The notes under the pieces were generated by a model, which was given only the letters and a program-made list of their open reading frames with translations, was not told the origin of the DNA and ran no database searches. A DNA stretch of 64,000 bases from Bolinopsis microptera. Taxonomy: Eukaryota > Ctenophora > Tentaculata > Lobata > Bolinopsidae. The stretch lies in the NCBI RefSeq assembly GCF_026151205.1, contig NC_087081.1, positions 2,487,246 to 2,551,245 on the forward strand. Direction: 5' to 3'. Shown one piece after another: positions 1 to 9,525 of this stretch; within the stretch, counting starts at the first letter, position 1, and the number at the start of each line of letters is the position of its first letter. The translations under genes were made by a program, and so were the position numbers.

Positions 1-455
1 AACGAGATATTTGAACAATTTCATTATATAATGGACATATCACGTGATCAAGACAGCTATTCGCCAATATCTCGCCAGGGGAGCATTTTAATGTCATGAG
101 GGGTGATTCGGAATCAGCGTTCCAACTGTCGGGGGGCTTTTTAGAAAAATCTTAAAGGTTGACTGTAGAGTGATTTAGCACGCTCGGCAACCATTCACCC
201 TACATATATTGTCAATAATAATAAACATTCATCAGTAGTTATAGGGTGTTAGAGATCATAATGATACAAATTAAACCATTTTTTGATTAAACAAAGCAAA
301 AAACGGCCCTTCGTAAACAGGCGGGGAAGTGAGTGATTTGAACAAAGTTACCGTACCATAAGTCGAAAACTAAAAGTGATGGCAAATCCTCGAAAGAGGT
401 GTTTGATCACCAAACACTGTGCAGATATTTGGAAAATATATTATTATTATCTGTA

Positions 456-890
456 TCAGGTATTCTTATAAACCAGAGGGCAATGAGATCTGGCGTCTCT
501 TGATTCACTATAGCGGTTTTCGACTAATAGTTACTGTTAACAATGTAGGGTCAGTGAATAATAAGTCTTAAATTCTTAAAAATTGATCGGGAAATTAAAT
601 ATTTATCTTAGATTACATAACATTTTCGTAGACTAAAATATTTTAAAGATACCTTAGTATTACTGCATACTGTAAATTGATTAAAATGTCCTCGCCTACT
701 AGTTTGCCTGGGAAACAGGCTGGGACTGTCATCGAACTGCGGGCGAAACGGCCGTTTTCGTGGAGTGAAAATACTAAAACATGCCGTGAAATGGTACAAA
801 AACTAAGGTTTTTGTTTTCTGTTTCGACCCAGCCGTCTATAAGCTCGTTGACAGTCTCAGCTATTTTTTGTATCACGTGAAAGTTGCATC
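456..890 (-). CDS. Two possible 3' exons of an unrecognised gene
   Basis: Exon 653-890 follows a clear acceptor (ttcccag) and ends at AG|GTATCT. It encodes about 78 residues with ordinary protein composition (contains CTISRHVLVFSLHENGRFAR), but I recognise no family. Its phase fits a short terminal exon at 456-507, which follows ctatag and reads ESRDARSHCPLVYKNT then a stop. The overlapping plus-strand frame is also open, so strand rests on the splice signals and phase match only. Upstream exons, if any, lie to the right and were not found. No function is inferred. Confidence 0.35.
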
Positions 891-2860
891 CTGGGAATTG
901 GATTTTGAACGTGGACGGGACAGATTATCCCGGTATGGACCGGTTTGGTTTCCTTAGTGATTTAGGGTTTAGGAATTTTCTAGTTATTTGTCGAAATAGA
1001 AGATTAGAAAAGATATCTTTGGATTTCTGTACATGACTACTTTCACTATTGATTTTTTGCAAACCTCGAAATTAAAAGCCTATTAGTTGTTCTGTAGATC
1101 TAATGATTCCAAGTTTACTCCCGTTTAATTCTCCACATGAACTAGTGAGTTAATTGGTTCATAGTTATGAATCGTCAAATACTCGTGAAATATCCGTGTA
1201 GTGGAGCATTTGGACAGGGCCATTTACTTTGTACTCAGGTCACAACAGAGATATTTTAGAGGTTCATCGGCTCACTCTTGAGTGTCGTTCATGTAGAATC
1301 ATTTTATAGACCAGCTTGTGTTTTGGTCAAATCTATGAATCTGAGTGCACGTATTTCCATAATACTCTCGAGACCTTTAATTCGAGGGGATTTCCCTCCC
1401 ACTCTAATGTAGCCGTCCAGCTCGTAATAACAAACTCATGACGAAACATTAGCTAATAATGGAATTAAATAAATTAGCAAACACCTAGACCCCTAGACGA
1501 TCAGCCAAGCAGCCAGGGCTGCGCTACAACAAAGAACAACGAAGGACCACTAAATAACTGAAGTAATGTGCACGCCAGTAAACGATATCCCTCACCTTCT
1601 TCCTGGGTCAGGGGTCTGTTGCCATAGCAACGAGGGAAGAAGAGCGGCAGCGGTTAGGGTGGGTTTTGCAATGGTTAATGATTTTACCGAAGTTTGCTAA
1701 AAACGTCGGTGAATAGTATTCTATGTCATAAACAGCCAATGATCAGCTATAATAGTACGGTTTATTTTACACGGTGACTCGTTCTACTTGAAACTGTCTC
1801 AATGGTAACAGAGTTTAAAATGTTCTTACTCTTAGTCTTAGTCTTACAGGAGATCTACACGGTGAATGTAAGTGGGTCTGGGAATCTATGGCGTAAGACT
1901 CTACGGTGGAAAACTTTACGGTGGTGCCGTACAAAAACAACAGGTGTAAAAAACAGGACTATTAGGTGGCAAAGTCTATAATCAGGCATGAGATAGTAAG
2001 ATAAAGAACTTAAGAAATAATGCGAGCAAACAAATGTTATATTTTTTTATCGATATTGATAAATTGGCAGGTTTCCCTCATTAAATTTATGAGTTACAGG
2101 AGTTGCAAGAGTGGCAAATTCGAATTCGAAACAATAAATTTGGATTAAACAGTTGTTTGCCTAAAATTTCTGACAAAGAACAGGCAAGGGGATATACAAG
2201 GATTTCTAAAGTTATGATATTACACGATATAAATTGTGTCAGTGATCACAAACGCCTGTCCTATCCCAGGTAAATATCAATATATAATCAGGTACTAGAT
2301 AGTAAGAAATAATGCGAGCTCTCAGCATATATCTCAGAGTCAGTATCACTATCGAAATATATTGTGGATTGTACGACTGAAAGATGAAGTTTATTAAATT
2401 CCGAGACAAAATATTTAACGGCAGCTTCCTGAGAACAGAACACGGGGATTTGAAACTTAAAACACACGAGATAGCCGGAACCAGTACAAATGAGTGAAGC
2501 TATATTTTAACTAATTATTCTTAGAAGACTGTTTATGGTTTAGTTGACTCTGAGATCAAACCTTCACTACAAGAGGCTTCGTCATAAAAGTAAAAGTTGA
2601 AAGTATACGTGATCCGGATGCAATAACAGATATATTGAACGTTCAAATCATTTTACACCTACGCTAAAAACTTGTCCACCAACACTGTACAAACTACAAA
2701 AATATTTGATTGGCAGACGGATAGATAAAGAACGAATTATGAACTATAGACCACAGAGTGATCGTTGAATATCATAAAAGAACGGCACAAGTGCACAACA
2801 CACAAAGGCGATCTGAACTGATATGGAAGTTAGACCTAGGCAAAATTGAAAGAATCGCAC
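891..2860. other. Mostly featureless AT-rich stretch
   Basis: No ORF, RNA gene or repeat that I can support, apart from the X-box at 1618. A 60-nt open segment on the minus strand at 1375-1434 (FVITSWTATLEWEGNPLELK) sits between weak splice-like sites. It could be another exon of the gene ending near 456, but the evidence is poor. Confidence 0.4.
1618..1631. promoter_or_regulatory. X-box (RFX-type) motif
   Basis: GTTGCCATAGCAAC is a near-perfect 14-bp inverted repeat matching the RFX X-box consensus (GTTGCCATGGCAAC). In animals such sites mark promoters of ciliary genes. The possible minus-strand gene ending near 456 lies downstream of it on that strand; no plus-strand start is evident nearby. 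Confidence 0.5.
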
Positions 2861-2863
2861 TAA

Positions 2864-4671
2864 CTGGGCCGCGCTCAGCCTGTCATTCCGCCTAATCTCT
2901 ATTAATGAACATAATAGCCTGGGGTCCTCAGGTAAAAGCAAGCACTGATAACAGAAACAAAGAATCATATTTCACTTGTGTTGTTCCGTTGACCAAAACA
3001 AGTGCTAACAGACTAGATGGTTGATGAAATAAGCCTCTTGACTCCCATTGTGTGAAATTACTAACACTAGCAGTAACCGGTGTTTCTTTAAGGTGGGGTC
3101 AAGAGACATTAGACAATAACACACGGAATTAAAGAGGAATTAAAGAGGAATTAAAGAGGAATTAAAGAGGAATTAAACAGGAATTAAACAGGAATTAAAC
3201 AGGAATTTAAGATGAAATTACCAAGGAGAACACTAACGAACTCGTCTTGGCTATACATCAATTAGAAAATGTTATTTATTAAATTTGAGATTTTTACACA
3301 AGCCCATTTAGATGAGCTATACAATACTCTGTAAAAGATAACATAATATAGAATGTAATTGTCTGGGAGGATGACTGTAAAATTTGGGAAAAAAAGTATC
3401 CTGTGGTTAAACAAAGCACAGATACTAACAGAAACAAATCAAACGTTTGGTTTGATCCACACTACTGATATGTGAGATCAGACACAACAAATTATGACGC
3501 TCTCAAAGCATTTCACAATAAAGGATAATGTATAATATAGATTAACTCCCGATTTCAATTCAGGGAGACTAATCTATTCTTGCAAAAATGTTAAAACAAA
3601 CTAAATATTTTACAACATCTAGGATTAAGGACAAAGTGACTAATATAGAGTACGAGAACACATGATTTCCATCACAATGCAATCTATTAAATAAGTAATA
3701 ACTAGGATTAAATATCTTAATCCATCATCAAAGATTGTACAGTATGAATATCAGACCATTAAAGTGTTTTTCTACGATCCAATTCAGAATTTTGACACTA
3801 ACTGTCAAGGAAAAAGGTGCAGGGCAGAACTAATCTATAGATCACATCTAAGAGATTTCTTTCGATCACAGGCCTTCTTTGAAAACGACAAAAAGTAGCC
3901 GGGCCCGAACAGGCAGTCCGAAAGAAATAAAAACTATAACAAACAGACAGTATAATGGTCAACATCAATCTGACATATTTTGTTCCTTCTAGTACCCTGA
4001 ACCTCTTGATTTGGATTTAAGTAACACGACCTTAGTTCGGAAATTTAATTCAAATGCATAGCATGAGTATATAAAAGAAAATCTTCAGATATAACTGCAA
4101 ACTGATTGACAAACTAAACCATCCCTGACAGAGTGGTAGTCATGACAGGGCCATGTTACTTTGATATTAAGTAAAGCTAACATCTTTCGCTAGGGTCTTT
4201 AAACGAAGTAAATGTCGGGCAGCTAAATATAAACAAGTGTAGACAACTGGACGATTTTTTAAAAATGTCGTACGAGCAAGAAAAGGTCATCAAAATATAT
4301 TTTAACTACAGGAACAACATAAACATGAAGGAGGTACCGATGTAACTGTGCAGTGTGATAACACGAGGTGCAGTGAGCAGCACATCACTGATGACACTCA
4401 TATCGCTCGATTTTACAATCCAATAATCAAATTTTACAATCTAACTCATCGCGCGGCTCCTCTAGCTAATACGTTACTTTTCTCCAATTGGCAGTTTGCG
4501 TGCACGTGTCTTTTCTGAGGCCCCAATTGGTTCTAAATGATCACGTGAATGCTGGTCACGCGCACATCAACTTCCAATGAGCGTACTGCCATTTTTTCTG
4601 AGGCGATGGAGGTCGTAAATCACTCAGCCCGAATATAGATTTGGCGGAATGACAGGCTGAGCGCGGCCCAG
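2864..4671. mobile_element. 1.8 kb non-autonomous DNA transposon (Harbinger-like)
   Basis: A 29-bp inverted repeat starting CTGGGCCGCGCTCAGCCTGT (2864-2892) is matched exactly in reverse complement at 4643-4671. Both ends are flanked by TAA (2861-2863 and 4672-4674), a 3-bp duplication typical of PIF/Harbinger elements. The interior has no convincing transposase ORF. It includes a short 13-bp tandem repeat near 3128-3207. Family assignment is inferred from target-site size only. Confidence 0.6.
3128..3207. repeat. 13-bp tandem repeat (GGAATTAAA motif)
   Basis: About seven head-to-tail copies of a 13-mer of the form ggaattaaaga/ca, inside the MITE-like element. Confidence 0.8.
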
Positions 4672-4690
4672 TAAAGAAACTCTACAGGGG

Positions 4691-4722
4691 TGAAACGACC
4701 GTGGGGGTCACGACGTGATACA
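4691..4722 (+). repeat. Dispersed repeat, copy 1
   Basis: The segment tgaaacgaccgtgggggtc followed by a stretch ending acgtgatac recurs almost unchanged near 18944-18975. It lies just outside the right end of the 2864-4671 element, so it is probably the edge of another mobile family. Confidence 0.5.
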
Positions 4723-4861
4723 ATTAAGACGTCCCGGCCATAGGCACGGGTTATACACTAGTCGTTTATAATAATAATGTGATTAAGGTTAACAAAGCCA
4801 ATCCAAATAGGAGTCTATGGCCACTGTACTTGCAGAGGAGACTGTTTAGCTGTTCTGAATA

Positions 4862-4892
4862 ATGATCGACCAACCGTCTATAAAACAAGAAG
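4862..4892 (+). CDS. Possible first coding exon (MIDQPSIKQE)
   Basis: ATG at 4862 opens ten codons followed by a strong donor, GAAG|GTAAGTTT, leaving phase 1. It lies just upstream of the TAZ2 exon, but that exon starts in phase 0. If both belong to one gene, an intervening exon is missing. Alternatively this is chance. Confidence 0.25.
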
Positions 4893-5164
4893 GTAAGTTT
4901 ATATTTTATATGTCCATTTGTGTGCTACTTGAATTTGTCATTTCATTACGTTTGTGATAGAAATCATATTCATTTATTATTTTTTAACTTAATTTTTAAG
5001 ATTGAGAGTTGAGAAAAAATTTGATTCACGATGTCAATCCTTCGCATCTCGCCGATCTGCATACGTATATATACATATGTGGTTGCGAGAAGCATTATTT
5101 GATGCGCGCGCGACCCAGTAGTGCATCGTGCTACAAAGAAAAAATGTATTTACAATTTACTTAG

Positions 5165-5468
5165 ACGCAGTTTCAACAGACAACAGAGGGAACGAACAAT
5201 CCTGTTGACGCAAAACGCATCAAGAAAAAAAGTATCCAGCGTTGCATACAGTCTCTGGTTCACGCATGTCGATGTAAAGATGAAGATTGTCATCTACCAT
5301 CATGCGCTAAAATGAAGAAAGTTGTACAGCACACACGGACATGCAAAAAAAAGAAGAACGGTGGATGCCCGATCTGCAAGCAACTCATTGTTGTTTGCCG
5401 TTATCACTTCAAACAATGTGATGCGATGACCAATGTCCAGTGCCCTTCTGCCCCAGCATCAAGCAGAG
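5165..5468 (+). CDS. CBP/p300-like TAZ2 zinc-finger exon (partial gene)
   Basis: After acceptor tttacttag the frame reads TQFQQTTEG... and then a TAZ2 domain: SIQRCIQSLVHACRCKDEDC, then PSCAKMKKVVQHTRTCKKKK, then NGGCPICKQLIVVCRYHFKQ. The HxxxC..C..C ligand spacing and the NGGCPICKQLI core are those of CBP/p300 TAZ2, which binds transactivation domains of transcription factors in the nucleus. It ends at a phase-1 donor (AGAG|GTATAT). The C-terminal end departs from the family: where CBP has a second Cys a few residues after QCP, this reads QCPSAPASSR, so the last zinc site lacks a ligand. No acetyltransferase, bromodomain or KIX exon is visible nearby. This is either a small TAZ-only gene or a decaying fragment. 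Confidence 0.75.
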
Positions 5469-5477
5469 GTATATTTT

Positions 5478-5580
5478 TCTTAAAGGGTGATACTCGTAAA
5501 ATATCTGTTCCGAGTTGGACTCGTCGACGAGTCCAACTCGGCGCGCGTCCTGGTAGGTTGTAAAACTAAACCTACAATAT
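5478..5580 (+). repeat. Dispersed repeat with 32-bp perfect palindrome
   Basis: Bases 5510-5541 form a perfect 32-bp palindrome centred on GTCGAC (arm CCGAGTTGGACTCGTC). Together with flanks reading gggtgatactcgtaaaatat and tggtaggttgtaaaactaaa, it recurs in inverted orientation near 17640-17750, where the palindrome is broken. It is likely a small mobile element. Confidence 0.6.
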
Positions 5581-5581
5581 T

Positions 5582-6734
5582 TTTCAGATCACTGATATCT
5601 TACTATATATAAAGCGAGACGATATGGATCCGTGCCATTTTACTGACACCACGGCATAAACTTTAACGCGACTTTCCGCAAAAACCGTAAAAGATATACA
5701 ACTGAAACTTTTTTGACTGGGTCAAATGCTTTAATGGCCTTCAAATCAGCATGAAAAAAAAATAGACCAAGGAATAAAAATTTTAGTGCCCAAAATTTGG
5801 ACTCCCAAGTGGTGTCAAAAACGCGAATTAAATAGGTAATGATTATTTTAGTTTTCGAGTCTTGACACCACTTTAGGGTTAGTAGTCTATGTAATACTAA
5901 TAAGCGCCATGGGCATGAGTTGGCACAGAATTTTTTGTCTCTGATTTTGATAAATTTGGTACCAAAAGTTGCCTTTAACTGTGAATAATGAAAATTCACC
6001 GTGTTGCGTGTAGCACGATAACTTCGAGATGTATGTGGGCCTCCTGTGCATTGCAAAAGTGTACAAAGGACGAAAAATGGTTAATTTATTGCTTAAAATG
6101 CCTATAACTCCTAAAATACTAAATATTTTGAAATAATTCTTACAGGATCGTAATGAGCTTAATCAGACGCAACTTTTGGTACCAAAATTATAATATTTAA
6201 AGCACCAAATTTTTCGAAAAATTGTTCAGATTAAAAACTTTTGAAAAAAAATTCCTTTAATTTTAAATCTTAAAATATTAGTACCAAAAGTTTCGTCTCG
6301 ATGAGCTAATTACGATACCATAATACATATGTGATAATAATTGAAAATGTGAAAGTTATAAGCCAAAAACTAAAAATTTGCGCGAAAAAAGCACGCGCGG
6401 CGAACAAGCGCCGTGTAGAATTTTTAGCGAAAATTGCTACACGGTGGATTTATTTTATTCACATTTTTAGACAACTTTTGGTACCAAATTTATCGAAATC
6501 GGAGAAAAAAAGTTCTGTGCTCGCGCTTGGCGCTTATTACACTGACTATTGCTCTAACCAGAGCCCTCTCGCTTGCAGTATACTATATATAGTAGCGCGT
6601 CACGCAGTACGCGTATACACATGGCTATGTGAACACTGACTATAGACGGGATCCTGCTAGTAATATTAAAGTGGAAGAAAGTCACACTTTATCACTTTTA
6701 TGCGGTACACCCTTTATTTGTTTACATGTCCTCC
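5582..6734. other. Non-coding, probably intronic
   Basis: AT-rich sequence with several copies of tttggtacca (about 5955, 6174, 6478). Open frames here have no coding character. It lies between the TAZ2 exon and the next possible exon. Confidence 0.4.
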
Positions 6735-6981
6735 AGATCGGAAAAAAGTTATGCATACTCAATCCTCGTGTTGTAGTTGTACTACTTGTACTTGTAGCAA
6801 ACAAATAATAAATGGCCCCTGCCATGGAAATCACAGTAATTTAAACATTTTCAGACTCGAGGTTCAGTCTCTGGGAATGAGCAACATGTCGCCCCAGCAA
6901 ATGCTTCAAGCTCCAGGAATACCACCTCAACAGGTTTCCAACCAGGCGATGCAGCAACCTGCAACAAATGATAACCAATGA
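6735..6981 (+). CDS. Possible Gln/Pro-rich exon downstream of TAZ2
   Basis: After acceptor atgtcctccag an open frame continues to a TGA at 6981. Its end (MSPQQMLQAPGIPPQQ, then VSNQAMQQPATNDNQ) resembles the Gln-rich C-terminal tails of CBP/p300. The phase (G|AT) agrees with the TAZ2 exon's donor. Its first part, however, is a low-complexity Cys/Ser/Thr stretch from a tgtacttgt repeat, and a second acceptor (acattttcag, 6854) lies within it. Nearby 7017-7170 is rich in basic codons but frame-disrupted. It could be the tail of a truncated CBP-like gene or a pseudogene remnant. Confidence 0.3.
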
Positions 6982-7701
6982 GGGGTTGATACATGTTACG
7001 TATCGCGCGCGAAAAGTGGCATGCAACGTATGTCAAATGAGGGGTCAGTGCCTCCCAACACGAGACCTCCAACCACCCAAATGGTGAGGAGGCAAGGAAA
7101 GCCAAATAGGATTCTTAAGAAGAGGCGAAGGTGTCAAGAGCCGTACCGCCCAAGTTCGAAGCGAAGGTAATCTCTTTTCGATTTTTATACTTCTTAATTT
7201 TAAAGATGTGATGTCAATTTTGATTAGTTTATGATATGGTTCTTTGTATTTTTTGACATATTTGTCCCGGAGGCGGAAAATGGAGGAGTTTCACAATGTG
7301 CAATGGTCAACACATTTTGTGAGAATCATATTAAATAACTTTAGTCTTATTCCCGTATGAGAAGCCCACCAAACAGTTAAAAAACGTCCCCTACGGCTAC
7401 ACGAAAGGGGGGAAGCCAAGCATGATAAATATAAAGACAAGAAGCTTTAAATTCAGAAATACGGTTCGGCGCTATTACGCAAAATGAAATCGAGATGATG
7501 GTGTCAGTAAATGGCAACAGATATTTTTTATGTTACAATATTATATAAATACAGCTTTCTGCTATATATAATTATATTGGGGCCCTATATTATATATCGT
7601 CTTGCTTTATATATAGGTCGTTCACATTGGCTCATTATGATCAGCATCAAACATAAAGAAAGGTGTTTCCAGGGAAACTCGATCACCGTAATTTTGGTAA
7701 A

Positions 7702-7777
7702 TAGGGGGCCGTCCAAAAAGTACGTCGCCCCCCCCCCCCCCCCCTCGTTTGACGACGTAATTTATGAATACCCCCTA
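7702..7777. mobile_element. Small MITE (GGGGGCCGTCCAAAAAGTACG type)
   Basis: Ends TA-GGGGGCCGTCCAAAAAGTACGT and ACGTAATTTATGAATACCCCC-TA are imperfect inverted repeats around a C18 tract. This terminal sequence is common in invertebrate MITEs of the Harbinger/ISL2EU type. Confidence 0.5.
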
Positions 7778-7906
7778 TCTCTAAGCATATTCACTGGATG
7801 CTGCATGTACGCCTCTCTTCCAGGTTCTTATTAAGCACCTCAACAGTTCCACTATTGACTATCAGTTGAACTACATGAACTGAAACAACTGTCCGGCATT
7901 GTTTCA

Positions 7907-8371
7907 GAGAGAGGGAGGGAGGGAAGGAGGGAGGGAGGGAGGGAGGGAGGGAGGGAGGGAGGGAGGGAGGGAGGGAGGGAGGGAGGGAGGGAGGGAGGGA
8001 GGGAGGGAGGGAGGGAGGGAGGGAGGGAGGGAGGGAGGGAGGGAGGGAGGGAGGGAGGGAGGGAGGGAGGGAGGGAGGGAGGGAGGGAGGGAGGGAGGGA
8101 GGGAGGGAGGGAGGGAGGGAGGGAGGGAGGGAGGGAGGGAGGGAGGGAGGGAGGGAGGGAGGGAGGGAGGGAGGGAGGGAGGGAGGGAGGGAGGGAGGGA
8201 GGGAGGGAGGGAGGGAGGGAGGGAGGGAGGGAGGGAGGGAGGGAGGGAGGGAGGGAGGGAGGGAGGGAGGGAGGGAGGGAGGGAGGGAGGGAGGGAGGGA
8301 GTGAGGGAGGGAGGGAGCGAGGGAGCGAGGGAGCGAGGGAGGGAGGGAGCGAGGGAGGGAGGGAGGGAGGG
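7907..8371. repeat. (GGGA)n microsatellite, about 465 bp
   Basis: Nearly pure GGGA/GGAG tetranucleotide repeat with a few A>C or G>C changes near 8302-8350. It is bracketed by two copies of a roughly 45-bp sequence (gactatcagttg...gaactgaaacaactgtccggca) at about 7857-7897 and 8372-8413. Open frames through it are artefacts. Confidence 0.95.
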
Positions 8372-8413
8372 ACTATCAGTTGGACAACATGAACTGAAAC
8401 AACTGTCCGGCAG

Positions 8414-9525
8414 TAAGCAGCGCTCCCAGTTTGATGGTTTCATTTGCATACTGTTCGGATGGTAGAGCATGAGGATCTAATTGCATATTTTCAATTTCAT
8501 CGGTCAGAAAATCTTTCTTTGCCTTTTCTCTTGGAAAATTCACAATTTCAGAGTTCACATTTGCCCACCAGACCTACAAGTTGGTCGTACTGTTGTCGTA
8601 TCCTTGCACTCAAAAGATTGTCTCCAAGACATTGGGAGAAACATTCCCCAACTTCTACAAGTCTCGGCCAGCTGCCAAATCAGTTGACAAACTGGAGATT
8701 TTCGATACAAACCTCTTTTACAGGTGTCCTTACAAGGTGTCTCGAGACATGCTGTCGCGAGACAGGGTGTCTCATCTCCGAGACAAGAGTCGTGGATACA
8801 CCTCTGCAATAAGGTGTCAGTATCGAGAGACACACTGTCGAGACAGTTTGTAAAAAGTGGCGACTGGATTGCTTTGTTGCATGAGTCCTCGTGTTCACTG
8901 GATCTGCTGCAAGTTGTCTGATATCCTGAGATCTTTTGTGCTTCGTATCTTCTCCCACTGTAGTCTTCTATCAACCACCCAGTCCCATCCTGCTCTTCTC
9001 TTTTATCAGTACCTATTGAATAATTATATCAATAACTTTTACGGATTAAGCCCCTTTTTGCTGTCCACTGCTGCAAATTAGCAACAAGAACAAAATCCAC
9101 ATTCAAAGACTGGGGAATCAGGAGAACTCTACAACCCAGGATCGCTCAATAGTCGGTTTGGTAAGAAACCAGGGAATTAATTTTACTTCCCTTAAGTCGT
9201 TGATTTTATTTCTATATCATTTTATAAAAAACATTCCAGTGCAGAATGTTCAGAAAGTTAAAGAGTTAAATTTTGGAAGTATGTTATAGGGATCGAGATC
9301 TGATATCGATCGTAAATACTAAAAATACTCTAGCACAATTGTAACTGCAGTTTTACAGAACTCTAAGTGCTTAATGAATACACTTTCAGGTACCACCCGT
9401 ATTCACACTCAGAATTGAGTTTAGTCATTTTCCAATACGAGATTGGGGACATGTTCTATAAACAAACAAACATAATACATGTAATATATGTATACACCTT
9501 CTCTAACATCCTCAATAAAATGTAC
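8414..9525. other. Uncertain stretch, possibly further exons of the Ig/Kazal gene
   Basis: The Ig/Kazal gene's last recognised donor (9526, phase 2) must lead to another exon here or further left. Candidates on the minus strand are a Cys-rich open segment near 8700-8870 containing repeated TGTCTCGAGAC, and a segment at 8376-8520 (DPHALPSEQYANETIKLGAL). Neither gave a phase-consistent junction, so none is called. Confidence 0.3.

Noticed and set aside
5640-6056. 138-codon minus-strand ORF
   Set aside because: No homology, no splice support, low-complexity composition; overlaps repeats of tttggtacca.
7899-8470. 188-codon frames of repeated Gly-Arg-Glu-Gly or Pro-Ser-Leu-Pro
   Set aside because: Translation of the GGGA microsatellite on either strand.
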